The position numbers and the translations under genes were made by a program. Under the pieces are notes generated by a model. That model ran no database searches and was not told the origin of the DNA. It was given only the letters and a program-made list of their open reading frames with translations. Positions 1 to 9,233 of a DNA stretch of 64,000 bases are shown here, one piece after another. The stretch is taken from assembly GCF_001412655.1 (NCBI RefSeq), contig NZ_CP012996.1:1798001-1862000 (forward strand), read 5' to 3'. The stretch comes from Pedobacter sp. PACM 27299 (GTDB lineage Bacteria > Bacteroidota > Bacteroidia > Sphingobacteriales > Sphingobacteriaceae). The number at the start of each line of letters is the position of its first letter. The first letter of the stretch is position 1.

Positions 1-471
1 CAATTGTGCACCAGTAATTTTGAAGTTGTTTTCTACGGTAGCATTGATAAATACGGTTTCGCCTTCCGCAAGTTTGATCATTTCTGAGTAAGATACCCAG
101 TAAGGAGTAGGTACAATTACCTCTTCTCCAGGGTTCACCAGACACATGACAGCATTGGCCAAAGATTGTTTTGCGCCAGTAGATACTACGATCTGATCAA
201 AACCGTAGTTTAGTCCATTTTCTCTCAATAACTTATCAGCAATCGCCTTACGTAATTCAGGATAACCTGATACAGGAGTGTAGTAAGAGTAGTTTTCGTC
301 CACAGCGATCTTCGCTGCATCCTTCACAAACTCTGGAGTAAAGAAGTCGGGCTCACCGAAGCTCAGGTTGATTACATCTATTCCTTTTGAGGATAGTTCT
401 CTACCTAACTTTGCCATTTTAATGGTCTGAGACTCTGAAAGGTTATTGATTCTGTTGGATAAAAATGTCAT
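1..471 (-). CDS. Pyridoxal-phosphate aspartate aminotransferase (class I/II), 5' part only
   Basis: The first 157 codons of a fold-type I PLP aminotransferase are present; the gene continues past the left edge. Visible signatures are the N-terminal NLSFGEPDF segment (residues about 36-44) that contacts the substrate carboxylate, the YTPVSGYPELR segment, STGAKQS (about residue 99), which holds the cofactor phosphate, and PYWVSY (about residue 127). This pattern is that of the AspB-like (I-gamma) aspartate aminotransferases, which make aspartate from oxaloacetate and glutamate. The catalytic lysine lies outside the window, so activity cannot be confirmed. The ATG at 469-471 is the natural start because the protein begins a few residues before the conserved SESQTIKM segment. 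CAAATATA at 489-496, read on the minus strand, is a possible TAnnTTTG promoter element. The neighbouring CDF gene is divergent. Confidence 0.9.
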   Translation of the reverse strand, partial: MTFLSNRINNLSESQTIKMAKLGRELSSKGIDVINLSFGEPDFFTPEFVKDAAKIAVDENYSYYTPVSGYPELRKAIADKLLRENGLNYGFDQIVVSTGAKQSLANAVMCLVNPGEEVIVPTPYWVSYSEMIKLAEGETVFINATVENNFKITGAQL

Positions 472-585
472 AATATTTTGTGCGCAAGCAAATATAATTT
501 TGTGAGAAGGCAAATATATAAACCTAACGGAATTTTAAACTAAAAAAAATACTTTTTAATGTAATTCGCAGGTTAAAATGTACTT

Positions 586-1584
586 TTGACGGCTAAACTC
601 TGCCAATTGTTACCTCAGAAAAAAGCAATACTCGTTTCTTTATGTATCAGCATCCTGCTGATGCTGGCTAAGTTTGTGGCCTACTTTATTACACATTCGA
701 ATGCCATCCTTACGGATGCAGCAGAAAGTATTGTCAATGTGCTGGCGAGTTCTTTTGCTTTTTACAGTATTTATCTCGCCACTTTACCGAAAGATGAAAA
801 CCACCCCTATGGGCACGGGAAAGTAGAATTCTTCTCTGCTTTTGTAGAGGGAATCCTAATCGCTATTGCCGGTGTCATCATCGTTTTTAAATCTAGTTAT
901 GATTTGGTTTTTCCTAAGGAAATCACTCAGCTATATGAAGGTGCAGCTATTATAGGCCTGACCGGAGTGCTGAATCTGCTGGTAGGGCTTTACCTGATCA
1001 ACACGGGTAAAAAACACCGTTCTATTACTTTGGAGGCCGACGGTAAGCACCTGATGACCGACGCGATTACCAGTGCGGGGCTGGTGATTGGAATTATTCT
1101 GATACAGATTACCCAGATATTTTGGCTGGATAGCGCGATCTCTATTGCACTGGGCTGCTATATTGTTTATAATGGCTATAAGCTCACTAGAAGGTCGGTA
1201 GGAGGCTTGATGGATGAGAGTAATGTAGAATTGGTGAAAGATATTGTCGCCATTTTACAGAATAATAGAGAAGAAACCTGGATTGATGTCCATAATTTAA
1301 GGGCGCAGCAATATGGTGCCGATCTGCACATCGATTGTCACATTACTTTACCATACTATTTTGACCTGAACCAGGTACATCATGAAATATCTGCCATTGA
1401 TCAGTTGATCAATGTGAAAGCAGAACATACTACAGAACTTTTTATTCATGCAGACCCTTGTCTACCGGCATGTTGCAATTATTGCAAGATGAGTAATTGT
1501 AACGTCAGGAAGGAAGCTTTTCAAAAGGAGATTCCATGGACGGTGGAAAATGCAACAAAAAACCAAAAACATTTCGATCAATGA
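586..1584 (+). CDS. Cation diffusion facilitator (CDF) metal/proton antiporter
   Basis: This is an inner-membrane cation diffusion facilitator, expected to export divalent metals (Zn, Fe, Mn or Co) against protons. It has about six membrane helices followed by a cytoplasmic C-terminal domain. Conserved pieces are ILTDAAES (residues 41-48) in TM2, HPYGHGKVE (73-81) after it, and the H155-x3-D159 pair in TM5 that binds metal in FieF-type proteins. The TM2 position matching the second FieF aspartate is S48, so the metal site is not the plain FieF type. The C-terminus (about 290-315) has six cysteines in a short span, a likely extra metal-binding tail. There is no ATG in a sensible place. The TTG at 586 is used here; TTG at 607 is the alternative, and TACTTTTG at 581-588 looks like a promoter -7 box, which would favour 607. 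The stop overlaps the next start as ATGA. Confidence 0.85.
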   Translation: MTAKLCQLLPQKKAILVSLCISILLMLAKFVAYFITHSNAILTDAAESIVNVLASSFAFYSIYLATLPKDENHPYGHGKVEFFSAFVEGILIAIAGVIIVFKSSYDLVFPKEITQLYEGAAIIGLTGVLNLLVGLYLINTGKKHRSITLEADGKHLMTDAITSAGLVIGIILIQITQIFWLDSAISIALGCYIVYNGYKLTRRSVGGLMDESNVELVKDIVAILQNNREETWIDVHNLRAQQYGADLHIDCHITLPYYFDLNQVHHEISAIDQLINVKAEHTTELFIHADPCLPACCNYCKMSNCNVRKEAFQKEIPWTVENATKNQKHFDQ

Positions 1585-2018
1585 GTTATTTTAACGTAAG
1601 GGTATACGGCCTGCTTATCAATGCCGACAATCAAGTTTTGATTAGTGATGAGCAGTCTGGAGGGAAGATTTTTACTAAATTTCCTGGTGGTGGACTGGAG
1701 CTGGGTGAAGGCCTGATCGACGCCCTCAAAAGAGAGTTCATGGAAGAGTGTAACGCGGAGGTGGAAGTACTCGATCATATTTATACCACCGATTTCTATG
1801 AGAAATCATCTTTTAACGACAGCCAGATTTTAAGTATTTATTATATGGTAAAAGAGGTACATCCCCTGGAACTAAATTTTAAAACTATCCCATTTGATTT
1901 TGATGGAGATAGTCTGCAATCGTTCAGATGGATGGATTTAAAAGACCTTAAAGTAACGGATGTGACTTTCAAAACAGATCAAAAAGTAGTCGAACTACTC
2001 CTACATAAAAATATTTAA
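1581..2018 (+). CDS. Nudix hydrolase
   Basis: A 145-residue Nudix-family pyrophosphohydrolase; such enzymes cleave X-linked nucleoside diphosphates such as oxidised nucleotides or nucleotide sugars. The Nudix box is complete around residues 37-59, with the G-x5-E spacing followed by seven residues and then REFMEE; the usual glycine near its end is Asn here. The substrate cannot be read from sequence. I chose the ATG at 1581, giving MSYFNVRVYG, because it overlaps the CDF stop codon in an ATGA arrangement and gives a normal N-terminal strand; an upstream start at 1536 would merely read through the 3' end of the CDF gene. bioA follows after 2 bases, so CDF, Nudix and bioA look like one transcript. 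Confidence 0.88.
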   Translation: MSYFNVRVYGLLINADNQVLISDEQSGGKIFTKFPGGGLELGEGLIDALKREFMEECNAEVEVLDHIYTTDFYEKSSFNDSQILSIYYMVKEVHPLELNFKTIPFDFDGDSLQSFRWMDLKDLKVTDVTFKTDQKVVELLLHKNI

Positions 2019-2020
2019 AC

Positions 2021-3289
2021 ATGACTTTAGCAGAGAGAGATCAGAAGGTCATCTGGCACCCTTATACCCAGATGAAGAACGCCTTGCCGCATATACCTAT
2101 TGTAAGTGGATCAGGTGCGTATCTTTTCGATGAGGATGGAAAGAAATATATTGATGCAGTTTCCAGCTGGTGGGTGAACATTCACGGACATTCACATCCC
2201 CATATTGCCAAAAAAGTATCCGAGCAATTGAGTGTATTAGAGCATGCGATTTTCGCAGGATTTACCCATGAACCGGCCGTACTATTGGCGGAAAGGCTTT
2301 TGGAAATCCTCCCTGCAGGTCAGGAAAAGGTGTTTTATACCGATAATGGCTCTACGGCTGTAGAAGTGGCCCTTAAAATGTGTCTGCAGTTCTGGTCTAA
2401 TACTGGAAGTACGGCACGTACTAAGATCATCGCTTTTAAAGATGCCTATCATGGGGATACTTTTGGAGCAATGTCTGTAAGTGGTAGAAGTATTTTTACC
2501 GGACCTTTCAGCTCCATGCTCTTTGATGTGGAATTTATTGAGCTTCCTAATGCGGAGAATATCGCGCAGATCAAGTCGAAAATCAATTATCTGAGTAATG
2601 AAGTGGCTTGTTTCATCTTTGAACCGATGGTGCTTGGCGCCGGAGGGATGCTGATGTATGAAGCAGAATACCTGGATCAGCTGATAGAAACATGTCAGAA
2701 ACATGGTATTTTAACAATTGCAGATGAAGTGATGACCGGATTCGGTCGTACAGGTACTTTGTTTGCCTGTGAGTCATTAACGACCACTCCGGATATTTTC
2801 TGCCTTTCGAAAGGCCTTACCGGTGGTACCATGCCTTTAGGCGTAACGACTTGTAATGAAAAGGTGTTTGAAGCTTTTATGAGTGAAGATAAACTGAAAA
2901 CCCTGTACCATGGACATTCCTTTACCGCGAATCCAGTGGCTTGTGCAGCTTCTTTAGCCAGTATGGACATCCTGATGAGTCCGGAGACTTTGCCAAACAT
3001 TCAAAGAGTACAAGCCAAACATGAAGCTTTTGCCGCGCAGATAAAAGACCATCCTAAGCTTAAAGACGTACGCCAAAAGGGCACTATTCTGGTCATGGAA
3101 TGGGAAACAGGAACCGATACCTCTTATTTAAGCGGATTGAGAAATCAATTGTATTCCTATTTTCTGGAAAGAGGGATTATTTTAAGACCATTAGGAAATA
3201 TCATTTACATTTTGCCTCCATATATCATCAGCGATGAGGACCTGGACTATATTTATAAAACCATTACTCAGGCTTTAAACGATATTTAA
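2021..3289 (+). CDS. bioA: Adenosylmethionine--8-amino-7-oxononanoate aminotransferase
   Basis: BioA catalyses the transamination of 7-keto-8-aminopelargonate to 7,8-diaminopelargonate with S-adenosylmethionine as amino donor, the antepenultimate step of biotin synthesis in the cytoplasm. The 422-residue length fits the family. Diagnostic pieces are WHPYTQM (12-18), the SSWWVN substrate segment (W50-W51), the phosphate-binding NGST (109-112), AYHGDT (142-147), DEVMTGFGRTG (235-245) and SKGLTGG with the PLP lysine K264. These separate BioA from general class III aminotransferases. No other biotin gene is in the window, so bioA is detached from bioBFDC here and shares a probable transcript with the CDF and Nudix genes. 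It converges on the pdeM gene with 36 bases between stop codons. Confidence 0.95.
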   Translation: MTLAERDQKVIWHPYTQMKNALPHIPIVSGSGAYLFDEDGKKYIDAVSSWWVNIHGHSHPHIAKKVSEQLSVLEHAIFAGFTHEPAVLLAERLLEILPAGQEKVFYTDNGSTAVEVALKMCLQFWSNTGSTARTKIIAFKDAYHGDTFGAMSVSGRSIFTGPFSSMLFDVEFIELPNAENIAQIKSKINYLSNEVACFIFEPMVLGAGGMLMYEAEYLDQLIETCQKHGILTIADEVMTGFGRTGTLFACESLTTTPDIFCLSKGLTGGTMPLGVTTCNEKVFEAFMSEDKLKTLYHGHSFTANPVACAASLASMDILMSPETLPNIQRVQAKHEAFAAQIKDHPKLKDVRQKGTILVMEWETGTDTSYLSGLRNQLYSYFLERGIILRPLGNIIYILPPYIISDEDLDYIYKTITQALNDI

Positions 3290-3325
3290 AAACCTGATTT
3301 TTATTGTGATCGTCATCAAATCGGC

Positions 3326-3961
3326 TTAAACTTCCACAATATGACTGGGTGTGATCGCATAAAAGCGGTCACCTTCCTCTGGTTTTATCCTACTTAAACC
3401 GGTAAAAGCGCTAAAAGCAGGTAAAACTGCGTACGATGTTCCAAAATAAAAGCAAGGCAGACTTAACCTTTGTCTTGCTTTTCCATATATGGTGACTCCT
3501 GGATGGATGTGTCCGGAAATTGTGTAATATTCATCCTCAGCTTTCGGACGATCATGGATAAATCGGAATGGCCAGCAGGTCAATTCTTTTTCATAAACTT
3601 CAATCCCTAAATCCTTGTAATCTTTAGTCAGCAGTCTATCGTGATTTCCTTTGATCAGCAGAAATTTCAGGTCTGTAAATTCAGCTCTCCATTGAGAAAA
3701 TACGGTGATGTCACTATTGAGCTGGTGGTGAAATAAATCTCCGGTGATCAGTAATGTCTTTGGATGATACTGTTCGGTGAGCCCTTTAAGGCGTGTCAGA
3801 TCCTGGTCGCCGATGGTAGAAGGAACTTGAATGCCATGTTTTCTAAAATGCGCCGGCTTGCCAATATGGAGGTCACTGATGATCAGCATTTCCTGTGCGG
3901 GCCAATAAATAGCCCTTTCTTTGTTTAATATTAATATTTCTCCCCGACAGGTAATTTGCAT
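3326..3961 (-). CDS. pdeM: Ligase-associated DNA damage response endonuclease PdeM
   Basis: A 211-residue calcineurin-like metallophosphoesterase, the fourth gene of the ligase-associated repair cluster. The metal-binding motifs are all present: SDLHIG (D30, H32), GDLFHH (D75), GNHD (about 106-109) and GHIHPG toward the middle of the chain. Family members are Mn-dependent phosphodiesterases or endonucleases that travel with an Lhr-type helicase, an ATP-dependent ligase and an MBL-fold exonuclease. Its ATG lies 2 bases after the helicase stop, so translation is probably coupled. The protein is expected in the cytoplasm; the N-terminus (MQITCRGEIL) has no signal peptide. The call relies on both sequence motifs and context. 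Confidence 0.92.
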   Translation of the reverse strand: MQITCRGEILILNKERAIYWPAQEMLIISDLHIGKPAHFRKHGIQVPSTIGDQDLTRLKGLTEQYHPKTLLITGDLFHHQLNSDITVFSQWRAEFTDLKFLLIKGNHDRLLTKDYKDLGIEVYEKELTCWPFRFIHDRPKAEDEYYTISGHIHPGVTIYGKARQRLSLPCFYFGTSYAVLPAFSAFTGLSRIKPEEGDRFYAITPSHIVEV

Positions 3962-3963
3962 GG

Positions 3964-6495
3964 TTAAGCTCTATTTTTTTTGTTCTTTTTGTCCGCCTCC
4001 AGGGTCATTCTTTCAATCCTTTGTCCCAGTTCTTCTGTGCTCATGTTTTCCCTTAGACTGTCTACTTTGATTGGGAAACAGAGTGGCGTATAACTTTCTG
4101 GCCGTTTCAGGATAATGGTGCTTTGCTGGATGCGCTGTAAGGCTGCCAGTAACCTGGGTTCTTCAATTTGCTGGTAAAAAGCTTCTTCATAAGCCTGACG
4201 CAATAATAAGTTCCTCGGGTCGTAATCCGTAAAAACATTGAAAAATAAAGAAGCCGAAGATTGTAAATGTTTATTGGCGGTATATTTTCCAGGGAATCCC
4301 TGGAAAACCAGTCCGGAGATACAGGCGATATCTCTAAATTTCCTTCTGGCCATTTCCGTAGCATTGATACTGCTCACGATGTCTTCTCCTAGTTGTGCAG
4401 GACTGAATAAAGTCCGGATTTCTGCTTCATCCAAAGGAATTGGATGTTCGGACAGCAATTCAAATCCATAGTCATTCATGGCGATCGAAAAACTGATCGG
4501 GGTATGGCGACTCAGGCGGTAGGCGATTAATGCGGCTAAAGCCTCATGTACCATACGGCCTTCAAATGGGTAAGCAAAAATATGGTAGCCGTCTTTCGTA
4601 TGAATCAATTCTACCAGAAACTCGTCGCTTTTTGGAACATGGGATACGGCGGCCTGTCTTTCAAAAAGAGGAAAGACGATGTCCAGCTCTTCATCTTCAT
4701 GTGTTTTATCCAGCGTTTCATTGTATTTTTTCCTTAAGATGCTGCCCAGATTGGCACTTAATGAGATCCGACCACCCATCCAGCTCGGACTAATCGCCTT
4801 TTTCGCCTTGCTGCGCCTCACTAAGGCTGTCATTTCTTTGACCATAATAAATTCTAACACCCTTCCTGCAAGCGTAAAGCTATTTCCTGCTTTTAATTTA
4901 GAGAGGAAAGATTCTTCCACCATCCCTATATATCCACCACCAAGATATTTTACTTTGATCATGGCATCGCTGACGATCGTACCGATATGAAGGCGGTGGC
5001 GCATAGCGATTTGCCTGCTTTCCACTTTCCATAGCCCATCCTCGCTTTTAACCACTTTTTTAAATTCATTATAGGCCGTCAGACTGTCGCCGCCAGTGGT
5101 GATAAACTGCATCATCCATCCCCATTCTGAAGGCAGCAATTCCTGGAAAGCATGGGTTTCTTTTACTTCCTGATGGATTTGATCTTCCTTGAAACCATCG
5201 CCTACTGCAAGTGTAACCAGATATTGGATGAGTGTGTCAAAAGCCATCACTACTGGCTCCCGACTTTCTATCTGCTGTGTTTTTGCAGCTTCCTTAATGG
5301 CTGCGGCTTCTACGAGTTCCAGGGCATGGGTAGGAAGGAAGTAGATCTTTGAAGTCTCATTTGGAGAATGTCCACTTCTTCCGGCGCGCTGTAAAAACCG
5401 GGCAACTCCTTTCGGGGAGCCAATTTGAACCACCGTGTCTACCGGCTTAAAATCGACACCCAGATCAAGGGAAGAAGTACTGATGACTGCTTTTAATACC
5501 CCTGAATGCAATGCATCTTCAATCCAATTGCGCAATTCATAATCTATAGAACCATGATGAATGGCCAATACGCCTGCCAGGCTTTCATCTAGCGCCAGCA
5601 GGTTTTGGTACCATAATTCTGCCTGTCCTCTGGTATTCGTGAAAATCAGGGTAGTCTTGCTCTTATGGATAATGGGTAACAGTTTATGCGCCAGTTTATG
5701 ACCTAAATGCCCTGCCCATGGCAGCATATCGATATGGTCAGGCAGGATAGACTTGATCAGGATCTTCTTTTTTACCTCAGCCCTGACAATTATTTTCAGC
5801 AGATCAGGGTAGGGAACCAGCACTTCCATCGCCTGTTCCAGGTTTCCTATAGTGGCCGAAATTCCCCATATTCTAAGCAGCCGCTCCGGATGTTTTTCTT
5901 TTAAAATACCTTTAATCCTGGAAATTGCCAGCTCTGCCATCACGCCCCTTTTACTTCCGATCAATTCATGCCATTCATCGGCAACAATACATCGCAGCGG
6001 ATAAAAATGGGCAGAATTATTCTTCTGAGCCAGCAATAAATGCATGCTTTCAGGTGTAATGATCAATACCTCTGGCATTTGTTTCTTTTGTTTCAGCTTT
6101 TCTGAGGCGGTCGTATCTCCATTTCTAACGGAAACTTGCCAGTCCAACTCTAGTTCTGCACAAACTTCCCGCATGGCGCGGGCAAGGTCCTTTGCTAAGG
6201 AACGTAGGGGCGTAATCCAGATCAACTTTAAACCCTTGCTCGCTTTTACAGGTTTCTTCAATCCCTTTTTTCGAGGCAATTTCGAATTGTTCTCAGCTTG
6301 TTCATTCAGTTCTTCAATGACCACGGCCAGAAAAAGAGAGAATGTTTTTCCAAAACCTGTGGGCGCATTGATCAATCCACTGTATCCTTCCGCGTAATAT
6401 TGCCAGGCATCACTTTGAAATTGGAAAGGTTTTCTTTTCCCAGATTTCAGCCATTTTATGACCTGCCGATAGCCACTGCTCTTTTCTATGCCCAT
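3964..6495 (-). CDS. Ligase-associated DNA damage response DEXH-box helicase (Lhr-Core type)
   Basis: An 843-residue superfamily 2 helicase of the Lhr-Core type, expected to translocate 3' to 5' on single-stranded DNA and unwind nucleic-acid duplexes. Motif I is APTGFGKT (about 40-47), motif II is the DEWH box, motif III is SATIG, and motif VI is QRAGRSGHSP. The part after the two RecA domains (from about residue 400) corresponds to the winged-helix and beta-barrel modules of Lhr. The long C-terminal extension of full-length enterobacterial Lhr is absent, as expected for the ligase-associated subgroup. The gene starts 5 bases after the ligase stop and ends 2 bases before pdeM. The C-terminus is strongly basic (DKKNKKNRA). 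Confidence 0.93.
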   Translation of the reverse strand: MGIEKSSGYRQVIKWLKSGKRKPFQFQSDAWQYYAEGYSGLINAPTGFGKTFSLFLAVVIEELNEQAENNSKLPRKKGLKKPVKASKGLKLIWITPLRSLAKDLARAMREVCAELELDWQVSVRNGDTTASEKLKQKKQMPEVLIITPESMHLLLAQKNNSAHFYPLRCIVADEWHELIGSKRGVMAELAISRIKGILKEKHPERLLRIWGISATIGNLEQAMEVLVPYPDLLKIIVRAEVKKKILIKSILPDHIDMLPWAGHLGHKLAHKLLPIIHKSKTTLIFTNTRGQAELWYQNLLALDESLAGVLAIHHGSIDYELRNWIEDALHSGVLKAVISTSSLDLGVDFKPVDTVVQIGSPKGVARFLQRAGRSGHSPNETSKIYFLPTHALELVEAAAIKEAAKTQQIESREPVVMAFDTLIQYLVTLAVGDGFKEDQIHQEVKETHAFQELLPSEWGWMMQFITTGGDSLTAYNEFKKVVKSEDGLWKVESRQIAMRHRLHIGTIVSDAMIKVKYLGGGYIGMVEESFLSKLKAGNSFTLAGRVLEFIMVKEMTALVRRSKAKKAISPSWMGGRISLSANLGSILRKKYNETLDKTHEDEELDIVFPLFERQAAVSHVPKSDEFLVELIHTKDGYHIFAYPFEGRMVHEALAALIAYRLSRHTPISFSIAMNDYGFELLSEHPIPLDEAEIRTLFSPAQLGEDIVSSINATEMARRKFRDIACISGLVFQGFPGKYTANKHLQSSASLFFNVFTDYDPRNLLLRQAYEEAFYQQIEEPRLLAALQRIQQSTIILKRPESYTPLCFPIKVDSLRENMSTEELGQRIERMTLEADKKNKKNRA

Positions 6496-6500
6496 ATTTA

Positions 6501-8096
6501 CTATGCTAATGTAGAATTTAACAATTGCCTTAAATCGGCTAAAGTATTGATCTCTTCCGCTTTTTTATCCTTTCTCCACCTGGCGATCCTGGGGAAGCGC
6601 AGGGCGAGACCGGCTTTGTGTCTTTTACTTTCGGCAATACCTTCAAAAGCAATTTCAAATACCAATTCTGGTTTAACGGTACGTACGGGGCCAAATTTCT
6701 CTATGGAATTTTTCTTTACAAAAGCATCAACCTGTTTGATTTCTGCATCTGTTAATCCGGAATAAGCCTTGGCAATGGTAATCAGCTGTTCGCCATCGCG
6801 AACAGCAAAAGTATAATCTGTGAAAAAGCCGGCTCTTCTGCCGCTTCCTTTTTGTGCATAAATCATGACCGCATCAACGGTATAAGGGTTGATTTTCCAT
6901 TTCCACCAATCGCCTCTTTTTCGGCCGCTATGGTATAGAGAATCTAGTTTTTTGAGCATCAATCCCTCACTGTTCATCGCCCTGGAGTCCATTCTTATTT
7001 CCGCAAGTTCAGCCCAGGATTTCGCTTCCACCACTGGAGAAAGTAAGAGGTTTTCCTGTGCTGGAATTTTAGAAATGAGTAGTTCCAGTTTTTTCCTTCT
7101 GTTTTTTAGGGGCTCCCCACGCTGATCTGCTCCCTGGTATTCGAGCAGGTCGTAACAGTAAAAACCTATAGGTGCGTTTTCCAATTGGTTTTTAGCAATG
7201 GTTTTCCGGTTTAATCGCTGCTGCAATATGGCAAATGGCAATACTTTACCCGATTTGACTGCAAGAATCTCTCCATCCAGAACAGTTCCATCCGGTAATT
7301 CCGCAGCTAAGAAATGAAGCTCCGGAAATTGATCTGTGACCAGTTCTTCTCCTCTTGACCAGATGAAAAGTTCTCCGCCACGCTTTACAATTTGTCCGCG
7401 GATGCCATCCCATTTCCATTCTGCCTGCCATTCTTGTATTGCTCCCAAAGCTTCCGGTGCTTGCTCCAGCGCGTAGGCCAGGCAAAATGGATAAGGCCAG
7501 GAATGGTCTGTATTCACATGCGCACCCGCAATCAACTCAGGGTAAGTAATTTCTTCCGGCTTCCATTTGCCCATGATGCTGTGCATGATCTGATTGGCAG
7601 GAATATTACTTTGTTTGGCTAAAGCGTTGACCAGCATTTTTCCAGAGACCCCAATCCTGAAGTTTCCTGAAATCAGTTTATTGAAAATAAAGCGTTCAGG
7701 AGTGTTCAGACGGTCCCAGGAATCAGTGATGAAACTTTTTTTAGCCGCATCATCCTTTCCATTGAGGGCTGCCAAAGCCTTGATCCACTCGCTCAGCTTC
7801 AGATCACTGGCTTGCGATGGAGGAGGTAAAATCAGGGCAATTGTTTCGCTCAGGTCTCCTACGTTATGGTAGCTTTCGGCAAAAAGCCAGGCGGGAATCC
7901 CACTCTTTTCAATGGCCCATTCCTTAAGCAGTGCGGTGCTGACCGGACGCTTTGGTTTTTTGCCCGTAAACATGGCGATCACGTAAGGCTTGTCCTGCTC
8001 TTCTGCCTCATTAAAATAGGACACCAATGCGGCCATCTTATCATTGGTTTTATTGCTGCTTTCCAGCTGGGCGATCAATTCTGTGAAGCGTTTCAA
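6501..8096 (-). CDS. ATP-dependent DNA ligase of the repair cassette
   Basis: A 531-residue ATP-dependent DNA ligase, distinct from the NAD-dependent replicative LigA that bacteria also carry. The adenylation motif KWDGIR supplies the lysine nucleophile K228; further nucleotidyltransferase motifs are WSRGEE (III), SEGLMLKK (IV) and WWKWK (V), followed by an OB-fold domain. The N-terminal about 200 residues form the DNA-binding domain usual for this subgroup. The start is a TTG (8094-8096) that overlaps the exonuclease stop by four bases (TTGA), so it is likely translated by coupling; the first internal Met, at residue 21, would cut into the DNA-binding domain. It is second in the operon, where its job would be to seal breaks processed by the nuclease and helicase partners. 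Confidence 0.94.
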   Translation of the reverse strand: MKRFTELIAQLESSNKTNDKMAALVSYFNEAEEQDKPYVIAMFTGKKPKRPVSTALLKEWAIEKSGIPAWLFAESYHNVGDLSETIALILPPPSQASDLKLSEWIKALAALNGKDDAAKKSFITDSWDRLNTPERFIFNKLISGNFRIGVSGKMLVNALAKQSNIPANQIMHSIMGKWKPEEITYPELIAGAHVNTDHSWPYPFCLAYALEQAPEALGAIQEWQAEWKWDGIRGQIVKRGGELFIWSRGEELVTDQFPELHFLAAELPDGTVLDGEILAVKSGKVLPFAILQQRLNRKTIAKNQLENAPIGFYCYDLLEYQGADQRGEPLKNRRKKLELLISKIPAQENLLLSPVVEAKSWAELAEIRMDSRAMNSEGLMLKKLDSLYHSGRKRGDWWKWKINPYTVDAVMIYAQKGSGRRAGFFTDYTFAVRDGEQLITIAKAYSGLTDAEIKQVDAFVKKNSIEKFGPVRTVKPELVFEIAFEGIAESKRHKAGLALRFPRIARWRKDKKAEEINTLADLRQLLNSTLA

Positions 8097-9097
8097 TGGA
8101 TTACCTCCTCCTCATCTTCTACACCGTATTGTGTTTTCACCTCTTCAGAATCAATGCCGATTTCATTTAAATACTTAGAGAAGGTGGCGGTATAGCCATG
8201 TGTTACATATACTTTTTCTGCGGATGTGGCTTTAATGGCGGATAGCAAGCCTGGCCAATCGGCATGGTCGCTGAGGGCAAATCCTGCATCCGAACTTCTC
8301 CACCTGCGCCCGGCGCGTACCTGCATCCAGCCGGAACAAACCCCAGTTGCCGGATGGACTAAGGTTTTAATCCAGCGACCATCAGCTACTGCGGGTGGAA
8401 CAATCACAATCCCTTCCTGAAGTTCGGATTTGCTGATTTCAGGACTGATTCTGATCGTTTCCGGAAGTTCAACTCCAGCTTTGATAAAGGCTTCATTCAA
8501 GTTTGCTATAGCGGAGTGGACATATATTTTTTGCTGGAGAGTACTCAGGCCTTTGACCAGTCTTTGAGCCTTACCGAGGCTATAAGCGGTTAATACGCTG
8601 GTTTTTTGCTGCTGCTGATTGTTACTGTGCCAATGGCTGATCTGGTCGAAAATCTCTTGCTGAGGCAACCAATTGTAGATTGGCAGCCCAAAAGTACTTT
8701 CTGAAACAAAAGTATGGCATTTTACAGGTTCAAAGGCGGTACTGATGCCATCATACTCCACCTTATAATCACCGGAAACCACACAAACTTCCCCTTTATA
8801 CTCCAGTCTTATTTGGGCAGAGCCAATCACATGACCTGCGGGAAATAAGCTCAGCTGGACACCATTGATCAGCAGGCTTTCCCCATAAGCAAGGGTTTGT
8901 ATCTTTAAATCAGCCCCCAAACGATGGAGGAGGATAGGTTTGGTCAGCTCATGACATAAATAAGCATCATTGCCTGATTTTACATGGTCGGCATGGCCAT
9001 GGGTAGTTACCGCAAGCCGTACAGGTTTCCAGGGATCAATGTAAAAATCACCTTTGGGGCAGTATATGCCTTTGTTTGTAAATTTGATTAAAGCCAT
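8093..9097 (-). CDS. Ligase-associated DNA damage response exonuclease (MBL fold)
   Basis: A 334-residue metallo-beta-lactamase-fold nuclease related to the SNM1/CPSF73 group. It shows the metal motif THGHADH near the N-terminus, GHVIGSA, SGDYK, and the late SDHADWPG motif typical of the DNA/RNA-processing branch. Members of this subgroup are the exonuclease component of the Lhr-Core/ligase/PdeM cluster. I start it at the ATG at 9095-9097 (MALIKFTNKGIYCPKGDF), which matches the usual N-terminus; an in-frame ATG at 9139 would add a poorly supported 14-residue extension. It is the first gene of the four-gene operon, transcribed divergently from the TonB receptor at 9234. Confidence 0.92.
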   Translation of the reverse strand: MALIKFTNKGIYCPKGDFYIDPWKPVRLAVTTHGHADHVKSGNDAYLCHELTKPILLHRLGADLKIQTLAYGESLLINGVQLSLFPAGHVIGSAQIRLEYKGEVCVVSGDYKVEYDGISTAFEPVKCHTFVSESTFGLPIYNWLPQQEIFDQISHWHSNNQQQQKTSVLTAYSLGKAQRLVKGLSTLQQKIYVHSAIANLNEAFIKAGVELPETIRISPEISKSELQEGIVIVPPAVADGRWIKTLVHPATGVCSGWMQVRAGRRWRSSDAGFALSDHADWPGLLSAIKATSAEKVYVTHGYTATFSKYLNEIGIDSEEVKTQYGVEDEEEVIH

Positions 9098-9233
9098 CTC
9101 ATTCAGAACAATTGCAAAGAAGATAAAGTTTGCTGGCATTATTTCCGTGGAAAATACTTAGCATTCAGTATATTTAGCCATTCGTGTTTGTATTTAAAGC
9201 ATGATTTAAGGAATATTATACCCTATTTTTTAT

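Noticed and set aside
3290..3325. Bidirectional terminator between bioA and pdeM
   Set aside because: The possible stem needs a bulge and a 19-base loop, with no clean U tract; too weak to list.
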